This document shows, piece by piece, positions 8,386-19,887 of a DNA stretch of 64,000 bases. The DNA comes from Candidatus Thalassolituus haligoni (GTDB taxonomy: Bacteria; Pseudomonadota; Gammaproteobacteria; Pseudomonadales; Oceanobacteraceae), in contig NZ_CP139482.1 of assembly GCF_041222825.1 (NCBI RefSeq), positions 1,085,001-1,149,000 of the forward strand, written 5' to 3'. How positions within the stretch are numbered: position 1 is the stretch's first letter; every line of letters starts with the position of its first letter. A program made the translations under genes and the position numbers. The notes under the pieces are model-generated. The model worked only from the letters and a program-made list of their open reading frames with translations, was not told the origin of the DNA and did no database searches.

Positions 8386-9825
8386 TCAGAGCAGCGGAGG
8401 AATGACCGTAAGCGATGAGGACAGGTGCAGGCTCTCATTTTCACTCGACGCAATATGTAACGGTTGCTCATCGTTCCATACCAGTACGTCGTAGTAGCGG
8501 CGTATGTTCTGGACATAGTCAACGGCTTCACGTCCACGCGCATAACCGTGGCGGGTATTCTTGTGGTAACGCTTCTGGCTCAGCAATGGCAAGGCTTCTT
8601 TGACATCACGCCAGAGGTTCGGGTTGCCACCCATTTCATAAGCGAGACGACGGGCATCTTGCAAATGGCCATAACCGACGTTATAGGCCGCTAAAGTCAT
8701 CCAGGTGCGATCCGGTTCTGCGACCTGGGTGCCCAGACGGTCTCGTAATGTATTCAGATAACGCCCGCCGCCCAGAATGCTCTGTTCGGCGTCGAGGCGA
8801 TCACTGACGCCCAAGTCACTGGCGGTGGCGGTGGTCAGCATCATCAGACCACGGACACCGGTATAACTGGTGGCGACCGGATTCCAGTGACTTTCCTGAT
8901 AACCGACGGCAGCCAGCAAGCGCCAGTCAAACTGATTGTCAGTGGCAGAGCTGACGAAGTAGGGCTTGTAACGATCCAGTTTGCGTACGGTCTGGCGCAA
9001 GAAGCGTTTGGCACCGACATAGTCCAGCTCACTCAGGTGGCCATAGTAACGCTCGTTCAGTGTCGCCAGTTGCTGACGGGTCTGACGTGACTGGAAAAAG
9101 TCGCGGGAAGCATTCAGCAAGGAGTCATCGCGGCTGTGCTGAAAGGCCCAGGCCAGGGACTGTTGCTCGGTTATGGTGAAACCCACCCCGATGTTGGGAA
9201 TATAGGCTTGCAGCATATTAAATTCATTGGAGTCGACAAGGCTGTAATCGATGTCGCCATTAGCGACCATATGCATCAGGTCGGTCACGTCCAGTTCGCC
9301 GGTTTCACTCCAGCTCAGTTCGGGCCGTTCGGTGACTTGTGCTCTGCGTAATGTCTGGGCATGGCTTGATGAGGCCGGAACGACGGTCATACCGCCAAGC
9401 AGGTCATCCAACTGACGTGGCCGTTGGGTACCACGGCGATAAATAACCTGTTCACTGACCTGTTGATATGGCTCACTAAAGCGAAACCAGCGCTGACGCT
9501 CTGGCGTAATAGCAAGTCCTGCTGCTGCAAACTGAGCCTGGTCAGTATCCAGCGCGGTGAATATATCCGTCAGGTTGTTGGCAACCTGAACATTTAATTT
9601 GACGCCGAGGTAGTCGGCAAAGGCCTGGGCCAGTTCAAATTCATAGCCGGTTTGGCCGGTTCGGTCTTCGTAGTACGTGGTCGGGCTGTTGCGGGTGACG
9701 ACGGTAATTTCACCGTGCATCCGTATTTGCTCCAGCTGCGTTGGACGTACGCTCCCTGTGATAGCCGTAAGGCAGACCAGCAGGGTCATCAGACCAGTCA
9801 TCAGTTTGACTGATTTCAATAACAT
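8386..9825 (-). CDS. mltF: Membrane-bound lytic transglycosylase F
   Basis: 479 residues that cleave peptidoglycan glycan strands with formation of 1,6-anhydromuramic ends. After a signal peptide (about 1-26) there is an amino-acid-binding-protein-like domain (about 34-255) and then a transglycosylase SLT domain (about 295-425). The predicted catalytic glutamate is E311 in YQESHWNP, and the downstream GVRGLMML and AAYNVGYGHL motifs are typical of the fold. The two-domain order is diagnostic of MltF. It stands alone, divergent from purL across about 400 bases. Confidence 0.93.
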   Translation of the reverse strand: MLLKSVKLMTGLMTLLVCLTAITGSVRPTQLEQIRMHGEITVVTRNSPTTYYEDRTGQTGYEFELAQAFADYLGVKLNVQVANNLTDIFTALDTDQAQFAAAGLAITPERQRWFRFSEPYQQVSEQVIYRRGTQRPRQLDDLLGGMTVVPASSSHAQTLRRAQVTERPELSWSETGELDVTDLMHMVANGDIDYSLVDSNEFNMLQAYIPNIGVGFTITEQQSLAWAFQHSRDDSLLNASRDFFQSRQTRQQLATLNERYYGHLSELDYVGAKRFLRQTVRKLDRYKPYFVSSATDNQFDWRLLAAVGYQESHWNPVATSYTGVRGLMMLTTATASDLGVSDRLDAEQSILGGGRYLNTLRDRLGTQVAEPDRTWMTLAAYNVGYGHLQDARRLAYEMGGNPNLWRDVKEALPLLSQKRYHKNTRHGYARGREAVDYVQNIRRYYDVLVWNDEQPLHIASSENESLHLSSSLTVIPPLL

Positions 9826-10221
9826 GTAAGCTCCAGAATTTACTTTCTGCTCTCCTGCACCAATAGTGGGCGTGGCAGCAATTATTGTTCCATTTTATAA
9901 CATAAGGTGGTCAAAAAACAACCTTGTTGCCTATAGCTCTGGTGAATGGTGATAAGAAAGGCAATCAATGGCTCATCCTTTTTCTGCGGCGACAAGCCGG
10001 TAGATGGATCTGAAGTGAACGTTCAGCAGGCCATGAATACGTTGTCGACAGCCGTTAATCGATGCGGTTTGGGTGGTATTGCAGAGAATGAAACTGCTCA
10101 CAAATCCGCCCTCTCGGCGGTGCCGGGATAGCCCTCTGGTAGCGGAGTTGGCCACTATCCAGTATCATTCGGCCTCATTTTTTCCCGTATTTTCGGCCCC
10201 AACCCCTGGAGTCAAGGCACA
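9826..10221. other. Intergenic region between mltF and purL
   Basis: 396 bases separating two divergent genes. The mltF side is AT-rich and probably carries that gene's promoter. Short frames here have no ribosome binding sites or recognisable products. I see no PurR-type palindrome that I would defend. Confidence 0.5.
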
Positions 10222-13200
10222 ATGCTTGAGCTGCGTGGCGCACCTGCGCTTTCAGAATTTCGTCAATCCAGAATCCTGGCCAAACTGCAGGCTGCGGTTC
10301 CGGCCGTGACCGGTGTGTACGCCGAGTTTGTACATTTTACTGATCTCAGTGAGGATCTGGCGGACAACGAGCGTCTGGTGCTGGAACGCATTCTTCGTTA
10401 TGGCCCCAAGGCTGCCCGACAGGATGCTGTGGGTGACTATTTTCTGGTGACGCCGCGTTTCGGTACCATTTCCCCGTGGTCGTCGAAAGCGACAGACATC
10501 GCCCATAATTGTGGTTTGGGCAAGGTGCAACGGCTGGAGCGGGGGATTGCCTATTATGTCGCAGGTGCGGCCACTGCGGATCGTGATGCCATTGCCGCCG
10601 TGCTGCATGACCGTATGGTCGACACCGTACTGGAGCGCAGCGAGCAGGCCGAAGCCCTGTTTTCACACGCTGAACCGGCACCGTTATCGATCGTGGATAT
10701 TCTTGTCGGCGGGCGAGACGCGCTGGTTGAGGCCGATAAAACCCTGGGTCTGGCGCTGGCCGATGACGAAGTGGATTATTTGCTCGATAACTACCAGATC
10801 ATGGGCCGTAACCCGACCGACGTCGAATTGATGATGTTTGCTCAGGCTAATTCCGAGCACTGCCGTCACAAGATTTTTAACGCCAGCTGGACCATTGATG
10901 GTCTGGAACAGGACAAATCCCTGTTCCAGATGATCAAGAATACCTACGAGTGTTACAGCGACAACGTCCTCTCTGCCTATAAAGACAATGCCTCGGTGAT
11001 TCGTGGTCACAAGGCTGGTCGTTTCTTCCCGAACCCGGTGGATTCTGATCAGTCTCGTCAGTACCGCTATCATCAGGAAGACATGCACATCCTGATGAAG
11101 GTCGAAACCCACAACCACCCGACTGCGATTGCACCGCATTCCGGTGCCGCCACGGGTTCCGGCGGTGAGATTCGCGACGAAGGGGCAACCGGTCGTGGTT
11201 CCAAACCCAAAGCTGGTCTGACCGGTTTCACCGTCTCCGACCTGAAAATTCCCGGTTTCGAACAGCCGTGGGAAAGCGACTACGGCAAGCCGGGTCGTAT
11301 CGTCTCGGCATTGGACATCATGATTGATGGACCACTGGGTGGCGCGGCGTTTAACAACGAATTTGGTCGTCCGAACCTGTGTGGCTACTTCCGTACCTTC
11401 GAACTGCAACACGACGGTGAAGTCCGTGGTTACCACAAGCCGATTATGATCGCCGGAGGTTACGGCAACATCCGTGACGAGCATGTTCAGAAAGGTGAAA
11501 TTCCGGTTGGCGCGGCCCTGATTGTACTGGGTGGCCCGGCGATGCAGATTGGTCTGGGTGGTGGTGCTGCGTCTTCGATGGCGTCTGGCCAGTCCAATGC
11601 CGACCTCGATTTTGCTTCTGTGCAGCGCGAGAACCCGGAAATGGAACGTCGCTGTCAGGAAGTGATTGACCGCTGCTGGCAGAAAGGCGATCAGAACCCG
11701 ATTGCCTTTATTCATGATGTCGGTGCCGGAGGTATCTCCAACGCTTTCCCCGAGCTGGTGGGCGACGGTGGCCGAGGTGGTCACTTCGAACTGCGTAACG
11801 TACCAAACGATGAACCGGGCATGAGCCCGCTGGCGATCTGGTCGAATGAATCCCAGGAACGCTACGTCATGGCGGTGCCGCTGGAAGATCTGGCCACTTT
11901 TGATGCCATTTGTCAGCGTGAACGCTGCCCCTATGCGGTGGTCGGGTACGCCACGGAAGAAGAACACCTGACCGTGACCGACAGCCATTTTGGCAACAAG
12001 CCGGTGGATATGCCGCTGCAGGTGCTGTTGGGTAAACCGCCACGTATGCACCGTGATGCAGTCACCCGTGCAACAAGCGTCAAAGCATTTGAATCCGCTG
12101 GGATCGATCTGGCCGAAGCGGCTGAACGGGTGCTCAAGTTGCCAACGGTCGCCAGCAAGTCATTCCTGATCACTATTGGTGACCGCTCCATTACCGGTAC
12201 TGTTGCCCGTGATCAGTTTGTTGGCCCCTGGCAGGTGCCGGTAGCTGACGTCGCGGTGACGACCTCGTCTTATGACTCTTTTGTGGGTGAAGCGATGGCC
12301 ATGGGGGAACGTACCCCAGTGGCGTTGCTGGATGCCCCGGCATCCGGTCGTCTGGCTGTAGCAGAAACGATCACCAATCTGGCGGCTGCGCCGATTGCCC
12401 AGCTGGCAGATATTAAATTGTCGGCTAACTGGATGTGCGCCGCTGGCCACGACGGTGAAGACGAAAAACTCTACGCCACGGTCAAAGCCGTGGGTATGGA
12501 ACTTTGCCCGGAACTGCAAGTGACCATTCCGGTAGGCAAGGACTCCATGTCAATGAAGACCCGTTGGCAAGACACCAACGAACAGGGTAATAGCGAAGAC
12601 AAAGCCGTTACTTCGCCGATGTCGCTGGTGATCACTGGCTTTGCGCCCGTGACGGACGCCCGTTCGGTACTGACGCCACAAATTCAGAAAAATGTGGCAT
12701 CGGATCTGATTCTGGTCGATCTGGGTCGTGGTCAGAATCGTCTGGGTGCCTCCTGTCTGGCGCAGGTATACCAGCAGCTGGGTGATGTTCCGGCTGATCT
12801 GGATGATGCCGAAGATTTAAAAGCCTTCTTTGCCGTGGTGCAGGGGCTAAACGCCGATGGCAAGTTGCTGGCTTACCACGATCGTTCCGATGGCGGTCTG
12901 TTTGCCACGCTGGTGGAAATGGCCTTTGCTGGTCACGCTGGTCTGGATATTTCGATGGACTTGTTGGCGGATGCCGAAGACGAGCTGGCAGGAGCGTTGT
13001 TTGCTGAAGAACTGGGTGCGGTGATGCAGGTGCGTCGAGACGATCTGGAAGAAGTTCTGACGCAATTTGAAGCTGCAGGATTAGGTGACTGCACCGCTGT
13101 GATTGGCTCTGCCAACGACGACGATCAGATTACCTTCAGTTTCCAGGATGAAGAATTCCTCAGTGAGTCTCGTGTCAACTGGCACCGCATTTGGGCAGAA

Positions 13201-14148
13201 ACCAGCTTCCGTATGCAGGCGCTACGTGACAACGCCGACTGTGCCCAGCAGGAATTTGATGCACTGCTGGAGATTGAAAATCCCGGTATCCACGCTGAGC
13301 TGACTTTTGATATCAACGAAGACATTACCTCTGATTTACCAGCCGCTGATGTTGACGGCGCACCCAAAGTGGCGATTCTGCGTGAGCAAGGCGTAAACGG
13401 CCAGATTGAAATGGCCGCCGCCTTTGACCGCGCTGGTTTTGCCACCGTCGATGTTCATATGAGTGACGTGCTGTCGGGTGCAGTGACGCTGGACAGCTTC
13501 CGTGGACTGGTGGCGTGTGGTGGTTTCTCCTACGGTGACGTACTGGGTGCCGGTGAAGGCTGGGCCAAGTCGATCCTGTTTAACGCCCAGGCTCGTGGTC
13601 AGTTTGAAGCTTTTTTCGCTCGCAACGATACCTTTGCTCTGGGTGTCTGTAATGGCTGTCAGATGTTGTCCAACCTGCATGAACTGATTCCGGGGGCTGA
13701 ACACTGGCCACATTTTGTGCGCAATATGAGCGAACAGTTTGAAGCCCGTGTTGCCATGGTCGAAGTGCAGGAATCGGACTCCGTGTTTTTCGCCGGTATG
13801 GCGGGTTCCCGCATGCCTATCGCGGTGGCACACGGAGAAGGCCGGGCAGAGTTCAGCGCCAAATCCGATCTCGACGAACTGGTTGGCCAGATTGCGCTGC
13901 GTTACGTTGACAACTACGGCCAGGTTACCCAGCAATACCCGCTGAATCCGAACGGTTCGCCGCAAGGTATTACCGGCCTGACCGCAGCCGATGGCCGCAT
14001 CACCATCATGATGCCGCACCCGGAACGGGTATTCCGTGCCATTCAGAACTCGTATATTCCGGTGGGCGCTGATGGCGAGCCCTGGAGTGAAGACGGTGCC
14101 TGGATGCGAATGTTCCGTAATGCCCGTGTGTGGTGTGAAGAGAACTGA
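10222..14148 (+). CDS. purL: Phosphoribosylformylglycinamidine synthase
   Basis: 1308 residues, the long single-chain gammaproteobacterial form. It converts FGAR plus glutamine and ATP to FGAM in purine synthesis. The N-terminus ([12 protein letters not shown]) matches the family start. Two AIR-synthase-like halves follow, with [10 protein letters not shown] and the ATP-site region in the first. The C-terminal glutaminase domain has the nucleophile in LGVCNGCQ (about C1143) and the His/Glu pair in [10 protein letters not shown] (about H1266 and E1268). A GGAG site 12 bases before the ATG supports the start. Monocistronic. Confidence 0.98.
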   Translation: MLELRGAPALSEFRQSRILAKLQAAVPAVTGVYAEFVHFTDLSEDLADNERLVLERILRYGPKAARQDAVGDYFLVTPRFGTISPWSSKATDIAHNCGLGKVQRLERGIAYYVAGAATADRDAIAAVLHDRMVDTVLERSEQAEALFSHAEPAPLSIVDILVGGRDALVEADKTLGLALADDEVDYLLDNYQIMGRNPTDVELMMFAQANSEHCRHKIFNASWTIDGLEQDKSLFQMIKNTYECYSDNVLSAYKDNASVIRGHKAGRFFPNPVDSDQSRQYRYHQEDMHILMKVETHNHPTAIAPHSGAATGSGGEIRDEGATGRGSKPKAGLTGFTVSDLKIPGFEQPWESDYGKPGRIVSALDIMIDGPLGGAAFNNEFGRPNLCGYFRTFELQHDGEVRGYHKPIMIAGGYGNIRDEHVQKGEIPVGAALIVLGGPAMQIGLGGGAASSMASGQSNADLDFASVQRENPEMERRCQEVIDRCWQKGDQNPIAFIHDVGAGGISNAFPELVGDGGRGGHFELRNVPNDEPGMSPLAIWSNESQERYVMAVPLEDLATFDAICQRERCPYAVVGYATEEEHLTVTDSHFGNKPVDMPLQVLLGKPPRMHRDAVTRATSVKAFESAGIDLAEAAERVLKLPTVASKSFLITIGDRSITGTVARDQFVGPWQVPVADVAVTTSSYDSFVGEAMAMGERTPVALLDAPASGRLAVAETITNLAAAPIAQLADIKLSANWMCAAGHDGEDEKLYATVKAVGMELCPELQVTIPVGKDSMSMKTRWQDTNEQGNSEDKAVTSPMSLVITGFAPVTDARSVLTPQIQKNVASDLILVDLGRGQNRLGASCLAQVYQQLGDVPADLDDAEDLKAFFAVVQGLNADGKLLAYHDRSDGGLFATLVEMAFAGHAGLDISMDLLADAEDELAGALFAEELGAVMQVRRDDLEEVLTQFEAAGLGDCTAVIGSANDDDQITFSFQDEEFLSESRVNWHRIWAETSFRMQALRDNADCAQQEFDALLEIENPGIHAELTFDINEDITSDLPAADVDGAPKVAILREQGVNGQIEMAAAFDRAGFATVDVHMSDVLSGAVTLDSFRGLVACGGFSYGDVLGAGEGWAKSILFNAQARGQFEAFFARNDTFALGVCNGCQMLSNLHELIPGAEHWPHFVRNMSEQFEARVAMVEVQESDSVFFAGMAGSRMPIAVAHGEGRAEFSAKSDLDELVGQIALRYVDNYGQVTQQYPLNPNGSPQGITGLTAADGRITIMMPHPERVFRAIQNSYIPVGADGEPWSEDGAWMRMFRNARVWCEEN

Positions 14149-14232
14149 GTATGCTCGGTTGACTGAGATCAGTTGATTGGACGAAATCGCAGAGCGTCTG
14201 GGCTTTAGCTGGGTTTAATAAGTGGATTCTGA

Positions 14233-14267
14233 AAATCCGGTATCAGTTTTCTGGTAGCGGATTTTTT
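14233..14267 (+). terminator. Probable terminator after purL
   Basis: aaatccg (14233-14239) pairs with cggattt (14258-14264), followed by a T-rich stretch. The stem is short (7 bp) and the loop long (18 bases), so strength is uncertain. Confidence 0.55.
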
Positions 14268-14376
14268 GTTTTAACTGGGCAGTTGTAGTGGCCCGCGTGC
14301 TCTGAGTATGCCGATTCCAGATGCGGCATTTCCAGCCGTGAGTCAGATCATCGTATCAACAGAAACAGTGAGAAAA

Positions 14377-14850
14377 ATGATGAAAAAGGTGTGGGTTGGA
14401 TTGCTGCTCGGCGTCAGTATGAGTGCCAGTATGGGAGTCAGCGCAGAGTCTGTTGAGATTCGCGATGGGGTTGATGAGCAGAGTTGCCGCATGGTCAAGC
14501 AGGAGATGTGTTCCACCACAAGCCGGGACGGCGTGGCGCATTGTCGGCAGGAGCACTTAAAATCTGCCGCCCAATTCGGCGCCAACCGGGTCGTTATCGG
14601 CACTACCGACCAGAGCGATCATAAAAAACGGATGGCTAACGGTCTCTACACCAGTGTGACCAAAACAAGGATGAAGGCCCGTTATTTTGCTTGTGATGAA
14701 ACGTCTCGGGTACGTCAGCCTGCAGCAGTGCAGGGCGGAGGCAAAAGCATTGAGGAGCGTTTGTTGCGACTGGAGTCGCTACGACAAAAGCACTTGCTGA
14801 CTGAGCCGGAGTACACGGCAAAACGTGCGGCAATACTGGATGACTTGTAA
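14377..14850 (+). CDS. Exported protein with C-terminal SHOCT domain
   Basis: 157 residues from the start at MMKKVWVG, which opens a good signal peptide ending near VSAES. The frame is open further upstream, but that extension lacks a signal-like start. The middle part carries three cysteines and a segment (SAAQFGANRVVIGTT) that loosely recalls DUF4156/RcsF-like envelope proteins. The last 35 residues (IEERLLRLESLRQKHLLTEPEY) are a SHOCT oligomerisation module. An envelope location is likely. No function is assigned. Confidence 0.7.
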   Translation: MMKKVWVGLLLGVSMSASMGVSAESVEIRDGVDEQSCRMVKQEMCSTTSRDGVAHCRQEHLKSAAQFGANRVVIGTTDQSDHKKRMANGLYTSVTKTRMKARYFACDETSRVRQPAAVQGGGKSIEERLLRLESLRQKHLLTEPEYTAKRAAILDDL

Positions 14851-15012
14851 AACCGGCAGTGGTCATTTGGCCATGCGTTAAGACGCTGAAGCTTCCGCTT
14901 GCCGTTGCTGTTGTTAATTCTGGAACAGTATGTGAAAGCAGTATGGTTTCCAATTTGATAAATAGCAGGCTAGTTTAGCGCCCTGTTCTGGTTCACTGGT
15001 TGGTGTGGTGCG

Positions 15013-16029
15013 ATGCGTAAACTGGTTATTGCTCTGTTTGTGGTGCTGTTAGTCGGCTTGGTGGGTTATTGGTGGTGGTGGCACCAGGGTCGCGAAGATA
15101 CCGACAATGCCTACGTCAAAGCGGATATTGTGCCTGTCATGAGTCGTGTTGACGGGACGGTGTTGGCCTTGTTTGCGGAGGACAACCGACGTGTGCGGCA
15201 GGGTGAGGTTTTGCTGGAGCTAGATCCTGGGCTGTATCAGGCACGCTTGCGACAACAACAGGCGTTACTGGCGGCGGCACAGGCGGGGTTAGCCCATCTG
15301 GCTGATCGGGTGCAGGCAGAACAGTCGCTGATTGCTTCAGCCGCTGCATCGCTGGAAGGGGCGCGAGCAGAATACTTGCGCGCCCAGCAACAATTACAAC
15401 GGTTACAAAAGCTCAAACAACAGCAATACGTCTCGCAAGACAACATTGACGCAGCGGCCCTGACGCTGGCTTCGGCAGAAGCGCGGTTGCATGAAAACGA
15501 AGCGCAGTTGGCGTCACGCAAGGCCAATCTGGTATCGGTCAAGGGTGAGGCACCACAGCTGACAGCCAGTGTCGATGAAGCCCATGCAGCGGTAGCCCAG
15601 GCGCAACTGATGCTGGATTACTGCACCATCGTTGCGCCACGAGACGGCGTGATTACCAGTCGTCAAATTCAGCTGGGCCAAGGTGTGGCTCCCGGTGCAC
15701 GACTGATGAGTCTGGTCACAGAGCCCGTCTGGATCTATGCCAATTTCAAGGAAACCCAGATTGCGGCAATGCAGGCAGGGCAAGCTGCTGAAATACGGGT
15801 GGATGCCTTGCCTGATCAGGTATTCAAGGGCCATATCGATAGTTTTTTTGCTGCCACCGGATCGGAATTTGCGCTGCTGCCACCGCAAAATGCAACGGGT
15901 AACTTTACCAAGGTGGTACAACGGTTACCGGTGAAGCTGGTGTTTGAGGCTGGACAGGACACCTCAATGCTGCGGCCGGGAATGTCGGTTGAAGCGGCGG
16001 TATTTACTGCTCAAACTGCAGTTGAATAA
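15013..16029 (+). CDS. HlyD/EmrA-type membrane fusion protein
   Basis: 338-residue periplasmic adaptor of a drug efflux pump. It has one N-terminal membrane helix (about 4-22), then the DTDNAYVKADIVPVMSRVDG lipoyl half typical of EmrA. A long Ala/Gln-rich coiled coil (about 75-185) is followed by the second lipoyl half with CTIVAPRDGVITSR and a beta-barrel domain. It would bridge the inner-membrane transporter encoded 3 bases downstream to an outer-membrane channel that is not encoded in the window. The substrate is unknown. Confidence 0.9.
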   Translation: MRKLVIALFVVLLVGLVGYWWWWHQGREDTDNAYVKADIVPVMSRVDGTVLALFAEDNRRVRQGEVLLELDPGLYQARLRQQQALLAAAQAGLAHLADRVQAEQSLIASAAASLEGARAEYLRAQQQLQRLQKLKQQQYVSQDNIDAAALTLASAEARLHENEAQLASRKANLVSVKGEAPQLTASVDEAHAAVAQAQLMLDYCTIVAPRDGVITSRQIQLGQGVAPGARLMSLVTEPVWIYANFKETQIAAMQAGQAAEIRVDALPDQVFKGHIDSFFAATGSEFALLPPQNATGNFTKVVQRLPVKLVFEAGQDTSMLRPGMSVEAAVFTAQTAVE

Positions 16030-16032
16030 GTT

Positions 16033-17565
16033 GTGGTAGACCGTTTTCCCCGTCACTGGCTGGCGATTGCCGGCGCGCTGATCGGCGCTTTCATGGCAAT
16101 TCTCGATATCCAGATCACCAACTCGTCACTGAAGGATATTCAGGCGGCGCTGGGGGCAACACTGGAAGAGTCGTCGTGGATTGCGACGTCGTATCTGGTG
16201 GCCGAGATGATTGCCATCCCGCTGACCGGTTTTTTTGCTGGCTGGTTGTCGCCACGCCGTTATCTGGTGTGGAACAGTGCCGCTTTTGTTTTGGCGTCGC
16301 TGGCTTGTTCAGAAGCCTGGAATCTCGAAAGCATGATTGTTTTTCGGGCATTGCAGGGGTTTACCGGCGGTGCATTGATTCCAATGGCCTTTAACCTGAT
16401 TGTGACCTTGCTGCCGGTGGATAAACGTCCGGTAGGCATGACATTGTTTGGTGTTACTGCGACGTTTGCCCCCAGTATCGGCCCGACACTGGGCGGCTGG
16501 CTGACCGAAACCTTCAGCTGGCATTACCTGTTTTACCTCAATGTCTTGCCCGGCGCTGCGGTGATTGCCCTGCTGTCGATGGGCCTCGACAAACGCGAGG
16601 TGAATGACTCCCAGCTCGCCCGTATCGATCTGTTTGGCATGGTGACGATGGCACTCGGACTGGGTTGCTTGCAATTGGTACTGGAAGAGGGTGCCAGAGA
16701 CGACTGGTTTGATGCGGAATATATTCGCTGGCTGGCGCTGGTGTCAGCGGTATCGCTGATTTTGTTTGTACGGCATCAATTACGTGCAGCGTTCCCGCTG
16801 GTGAATCTGCGGCTGTTTGCCAACAAGGAGTTCAGTCTCGCCTGCGTGGCGTATCTGATGCTGGGTTTCGGGTTGTTTGGTTCTGTCTATCTGGTGCCTT
16901 TGTATCTGGCGTCGCTGCACGACTACACCGCGCTCGATATTGGCCTGGTCTTGATGTGGGTAGGTTTTCCACAGTTGCCCTTTTTTCCCTTGATCCCCAA
17001 AATTCTCAAATTCGTGCAAGCCCGTTTTTTGGTGGCGATGGGGTTTGTAGTCATGGGTCTGAGTCTGTTTATGAATATGCACATGAGTATGGATTACGAT
17101 GGCAGTTACCTGATTCCGGCCTTGTTGCTGCGAGCACTGGGCCAGCCGTTTATTATGGTGCCGCTGTCTTTGATGTCGGCGTCGGCGTTACCACCAAAGG
17201 ACGTTGCCTCGGCATCGATCCTGTATAACGTGATGCGTAATCTGGGTGGCGCTATTGGGATCGCCAGTCTGGCCACCCTGTTGCAAAAGCGAACGGATAT
17301 ACACACGACAGAAATTCGAGAGACGCTGGTGGCCAACAGCCAGTCGACGCTCGATTATCTGTCCCAGATGGGGCAGCAAATGGGCTTGTCGGAGCAGGCT
17401 CCCCAGGTGTTGTCCCGAGTGGCTAATGAAATTCATCAACAAGCTGCGGTGATGTCTTACAACGAGGCTTTTGCAGTACTGGGTGCGTCGATGCTGCTTG
17501 CCGCTGTGGCTTCAGTGATGGTCAAACCGTCGAAGCCGCAACCAGCCCCGGTGGTGGCTGAATAG
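16033..17565 (+). CDS. EmrB/QacA-type MFS drug transporter (DHA2)
   Basis: 510-residue inner-membrane proton-drug antiporter with about 14 hydrophobic helices. The start is a GTG three bases after the adaptor gene. The first helices contain AILDIQITNSSLKDIQ and SYLVAEMIAIPL, typical of the DHA2 family, and the motif-C-like GPTLGGWLTE follows in helix 5. Together with the preceding adaptor it forms an EmrAB-type pair that moves hydrophobic compounds across the envelope. No regulator gene is adjacent. Confidence 0.92.
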   Translation: MVDRFPRHWLAIAGALIGAFMAILDIQITNSSLKDIQAALGATLEESSWIATSYLVAEMIAIPLTGFFAGWLSPRRYLVWNSAAFVLASLACSEAWNLESMIVFRALQGFTGGALIPMAFNLIVTLLPVDKRPVGMTLFGVTATFAPSIGPTLGGWLTETFSWHYLFYLNVLPGAAVIALLSMGLDKREVNDSQLARIDLFGMVTMALGLGCLQLVLEEGARDDWFDAEYIRWLALVSAVSLILFVRHQLRAAFPLVNLRLFANKEFSLACVAYLMLGFGLFGSVYLVPLYLASLHDYTALDIGLVLMWVGFPQLPFFPLIPKILKFVQARFLVAMGFVVMGLSLFMNMHMSMDYDGSYLIPALLLRALGQPFIMVPLSLMSASALPPKDVASASILYNVMRNLGGAIGIASLATLLQKRTDIHTTEIRETLVANSQSTLDYLSQMGQQMGLSEQAPQVLSRVANEIHQQAAVMSYNEAFAVLGASMLLAAVASVMVKPSKPQPAPVVAE

Positions 17566-17620
17566 CCGCTGGGCTGTTGTCTGTAGCAGCAAGGGTTACG
17601 CCGGGGCAAGAAAACGGCCA

Positions 17621-17649
17621 TTTACTTCCCAATCAATCCAGCATACAAT
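17621..17649 (+). promoter_or_regulatory. Candidate promoter of the rpsP operon
   Basis: TTTACT (17621-17626) and TACAAT (17644-17649) have 17-base spacing. They would give a leader of about 200 bases before rpsP. The leader has small hairpins (for example tctgc-tt-gcaga near 17801) that could matter for ribosomal-protein control, though this is inference. Confidence 0.5.
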
Positions 17650-17860
17650 CTGCGCCCCTTTTAATAGGCCTTTTTCGCCTGTTTCCATGTTTGGTGTGAG
17701 CAACCTCCGGGTTTCATACCCTGCCTGGCAAGCGAGAAAGATGTTGAACGGTGGGCGATTCCAAAACCCGCCACCGGGATGTTCGGCTGTGTGATTCTGC
17801 TTTGCAGAGTGTCGCTTCCGGGTGTTCCGCTTGATAAAACGATCGGAGTAGATCTTTTTT

Positions 17861-18139
17861 ATGGTAGTTATTCGTCTGGCCCGTGGTGGCTCTAAAAAAC
17901 GTCCTTTTTATCACATCAACGTAGCAGATTCGCGTTGTCCTCGCGACGGTCGCTTTATCGAGCGTATGGGGTTCTTTAACCCGGTTGCTCGCGGCTCCGA
18001 AGAAGGCCTGCGTCTGGATCTGGAACGCGTTGATTTCTGGCTGGCGCGTGGTGCTCAGCCTACTGAACGTGTTGTCAAACTGATCAAGGATGCACGTAAA
18101 GTCCAGCCTGCTGCTCCTGCAGCTGAAGCTGAAGCTTAA
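17861..18139 (+). CDS. rpsP: 30S ribosomal protein S16
   Basis: 92 residues. S16 binds 16S rRNA early in 30S assembly. The N-terminus ([19 protein letters not shown]) and [17 protein letters not shown] are nearly universal for the family. The C-terminal tail is Ala/Pro/Glu-rich. A GGAG site sits 13-16 bases upstream in cgatcggag. First gene of rpsP-rimM-trmD-rplS. Confidence 0.98.
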   Translation: MVVIRLARGGSKKRPFYHINVADSRCPRDGRFIERMGFFNPVARGSEEGLRLDLERVDFWLARGAQPTERVVKLIKDARKVQPAAPAAEAEA

Positions 18140-18163
18140 TACGTGTTGGCTGAGGGTGTGTTG

Positions 18164-18688
18164 GTGACAGACCAGGAAATCACCGTCCTGGGCAAGGTAG
18201 CCACCGCATTTGGCATCAAGGGCTGGATCAAGGTGTATTCCTTTACCGACCCTGTAAGCAACATTCTGGACTACCCGATCTGGCTGCTGAATATCAATGG
18301 CGAGTGGCGGAAGTTTGAAGTGGAAGCAGGCCAAACCCAAAGCAAGGGAATTGTGGCAAAACTGCAAGGTATAGCAGACCGCGATGCGGCTCTGGCGCTG
18401 TCTCAAACCGAGATTGCGGTATATACCTCACAGCTGCCTGAACCCGACGACGATGAATTTTATTGGTTCCAGTTGGAAGACCTGAAAGTAGTCAATACTC
18501 AGGGTCAGCTGCTGGGCAAGGTGAAAGAACTGTTTGATTCTGGTGGCGGTAACCAGGTAATGAAGCTGACGAACTGTGAAGGCAGTATTGACCAGCTACA
18601 GCGCCTGATCCCCTACGTGGATACCATCGTTCTGGATGTTGACCTTGAAACAAAGGTCATCCAGGTCGAATGGGAAGCAGATTATTGA
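18164..18688 (+). CDS. rimM: Ribosome maturation factor RimM
   Basis: 174 residues. RimM binds S19 and helps mature the 3' domain of 16S rRNA. The N-terminal RimM domain has [22 protein letters not shown] and the C-terminal PRC-barrel has [14 protein letters not shown] chose the GTG at 18164 because a GAGG site lies 8 bases upstream and the length fits the family. A GTG at 18143, four bases after rpsP, is the alternative and adds seven residues. Confidence 0.95.
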   Translation: MTDQEITVLGKVATAFGIKGWIKVYSFTDPVSNILDYPIWLLNINGEWRKFEVEAGQTQSKGIVAKLQGIADRDAALALSQTEIAVYTSQLPEPDDDEFYWFQLEDLKVVNTQGQLLGKVKELFDSGGGNQVMKLTNCEGSIDQLQRLIPYVDTIVLDVDLETKVIQVEWEADY

Positions 18689-18726
18689 CCGGTGTTGTTT
18701 CGACAACATTGGTAGAGGCACAAACG

Positions 18727-19506
18727 ATGTGGTTTGGCGTTGTCTCCCTGTTTCCAGAAATGTTCAACTCGCTCACCGATTTTGGTGTGAGTGGGCGGGC
18801 AGTGAAGCAGGGACAGATTTTGCTTGAGCGCTGGAATCCCCGTGATTTCGCGTATGACAATTACCAAACCGTTGATGATCGCCCTTATGGTGGTGGCCCA
18901 GGTATGCTGATGAAAATTCAGCCTCTGCAAGAAGCCATCGCCGCCGCTCGAACAGCGGCAGATCAGCAACCAGGCAAGCCGGCGCGAGTGATTTATCTGT
19001 CACCGCAAGGGCGCAAGCTGGATCAGGCGGGGGTGCTGGAACTGGCACAACACGACAAGCTGATTCTGGTATCGGGGCGGTACGAAGGCATTGATGAACG
19101 TTTGATTGAGCAGGAAATCGACGAAGAGTGGTCGCTCGGCGATTTTGTACTCAGCGGTGGTGAACTGGCTGCCATGACGTTGATGGATGCAGTGATTCGT
19201 TTGGTGCCGGGTGTATTGGGACATGACCTGTCGGCCCAGCAGGACTCCTTTATGGAAGGCTTGCTCGACTGTCCGCATTACACTCGTCCGGAAGTTTACG
19301 ACGGACAATCTGTGCCCGAGGTATTACTGAGTGGCAACCACGAGAAAATCCGCCTTTGGCGGTTAAAACAGTCTCTTGGCAGAACCTGGGAGCGTCGGCC
19401 AGATTTATTGGACGCGCTGGAACTGAGTAACGAACAACATAGGTTATTGACAGAGTATCTGAGCGAACGAGTGAGTGAATCCGACACCAAATCGCCAGAC
19501 TGTTGA
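18727..19506 (+). CDS. trmD: tRNA (guanine-37-N1) methyltransferase
   Basis: 259 residues. TrmD methylates G37 of tRNAs with a purine at 36, using SAM held in a trefoil knot, and so limits +1 frameshifting. The start [13 protein letters not shown] is the family N-terminus. The knot is seen in [27 protein letters not shown] and [15 protein letters not shown]. The frame is open upstream into rimM, but that part is not conserved. It lies 38 bases after rimM. Confidence 0.97.
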   Translation: MWFGVVSLFPEMFNSLTDFGVSGRAVKQGQILLERWNPRDFAYDNYQTVDDRPYGGGPGMLMKIQPLQEAIAAARTAADQQPGKPARVIYLSPQGRKLDQAGVLELAQHDKLILVSGRYEGIDERLIEQEIDEEWSLGDFVLSGGELAAMTLMDAVIRLVPGVLGHDLSAQQDSFMEGLLDCPHYTRPEVYDGQSVPEVLLSGNHEKIRLWRLKQSLGRTWERRPDLLDALELSNEQHRLLTEYLSERVSESDTKSPDC

Positions 19507-19516
19507 GGAGCAAACA

Positions 19517-19870
19517 ATGAGCAGCAAGAATCCAATCATTCAGCAGATTGAGAACGCCCAGCTGAAAGAATCCGTTCCTGAATTCGGCCCAGGTGACACT
19601 GTGGTTGTACAGGTTAAGGTAAAAGAAGGTACCCGTGAGCGTCTGCAGGCGTTTGAAGGTGTAGTGATCGGCAAGCGTAACCGCGGCCTGAACTCTGCTT
19701 TCACTGTCCGTAAAATTTCTCACGGTGTTGGCGTAGAGCGTACGTTCCAGACTCACAGCCCACAGATTGACAGCATTGCAGTCAAGCGTCGTGGTGATGT
19801 GCGTCAGGCGAAACTGTACTACCTGCGTGAGCGTAGCGGTAAATCTGCGCGTATCAGAGAGAAGGTATAA
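19517..19870 (+). CDS. rplS: 50S ribosomal protein L19
   Basis: 117 residues. L19 sits at the subunit interface and contributes to bridges with 30S. Typical features are [39 protein letters not shown] and the basic C-terminus. A GAGGAG site precedes the ATG at 19517. Last gene of the operon, directly followed by a strong terminator. Confidence 0.98.
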   Translation: MSSKNPIIQQIENAQLKESVPEFGPGDTVVVQVKVKEGTRERLQAFEGVVIGKRNRGLNSAFTVRKISHGVGVERTFQTHSPQIDSIAVKRRGDVRQAKLYYLRERSGKSARIREKV

Positions 19871-19887
19871 CCTTCTTGTTATGAAAA

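Noticed and set aside
10684..12051. 455-codon antisense frame in purL
   Set aside because: It lies wholly inside purL, has no ribosome binding site and shows the His/Val/Arg-rich composition of an antisense shadow.
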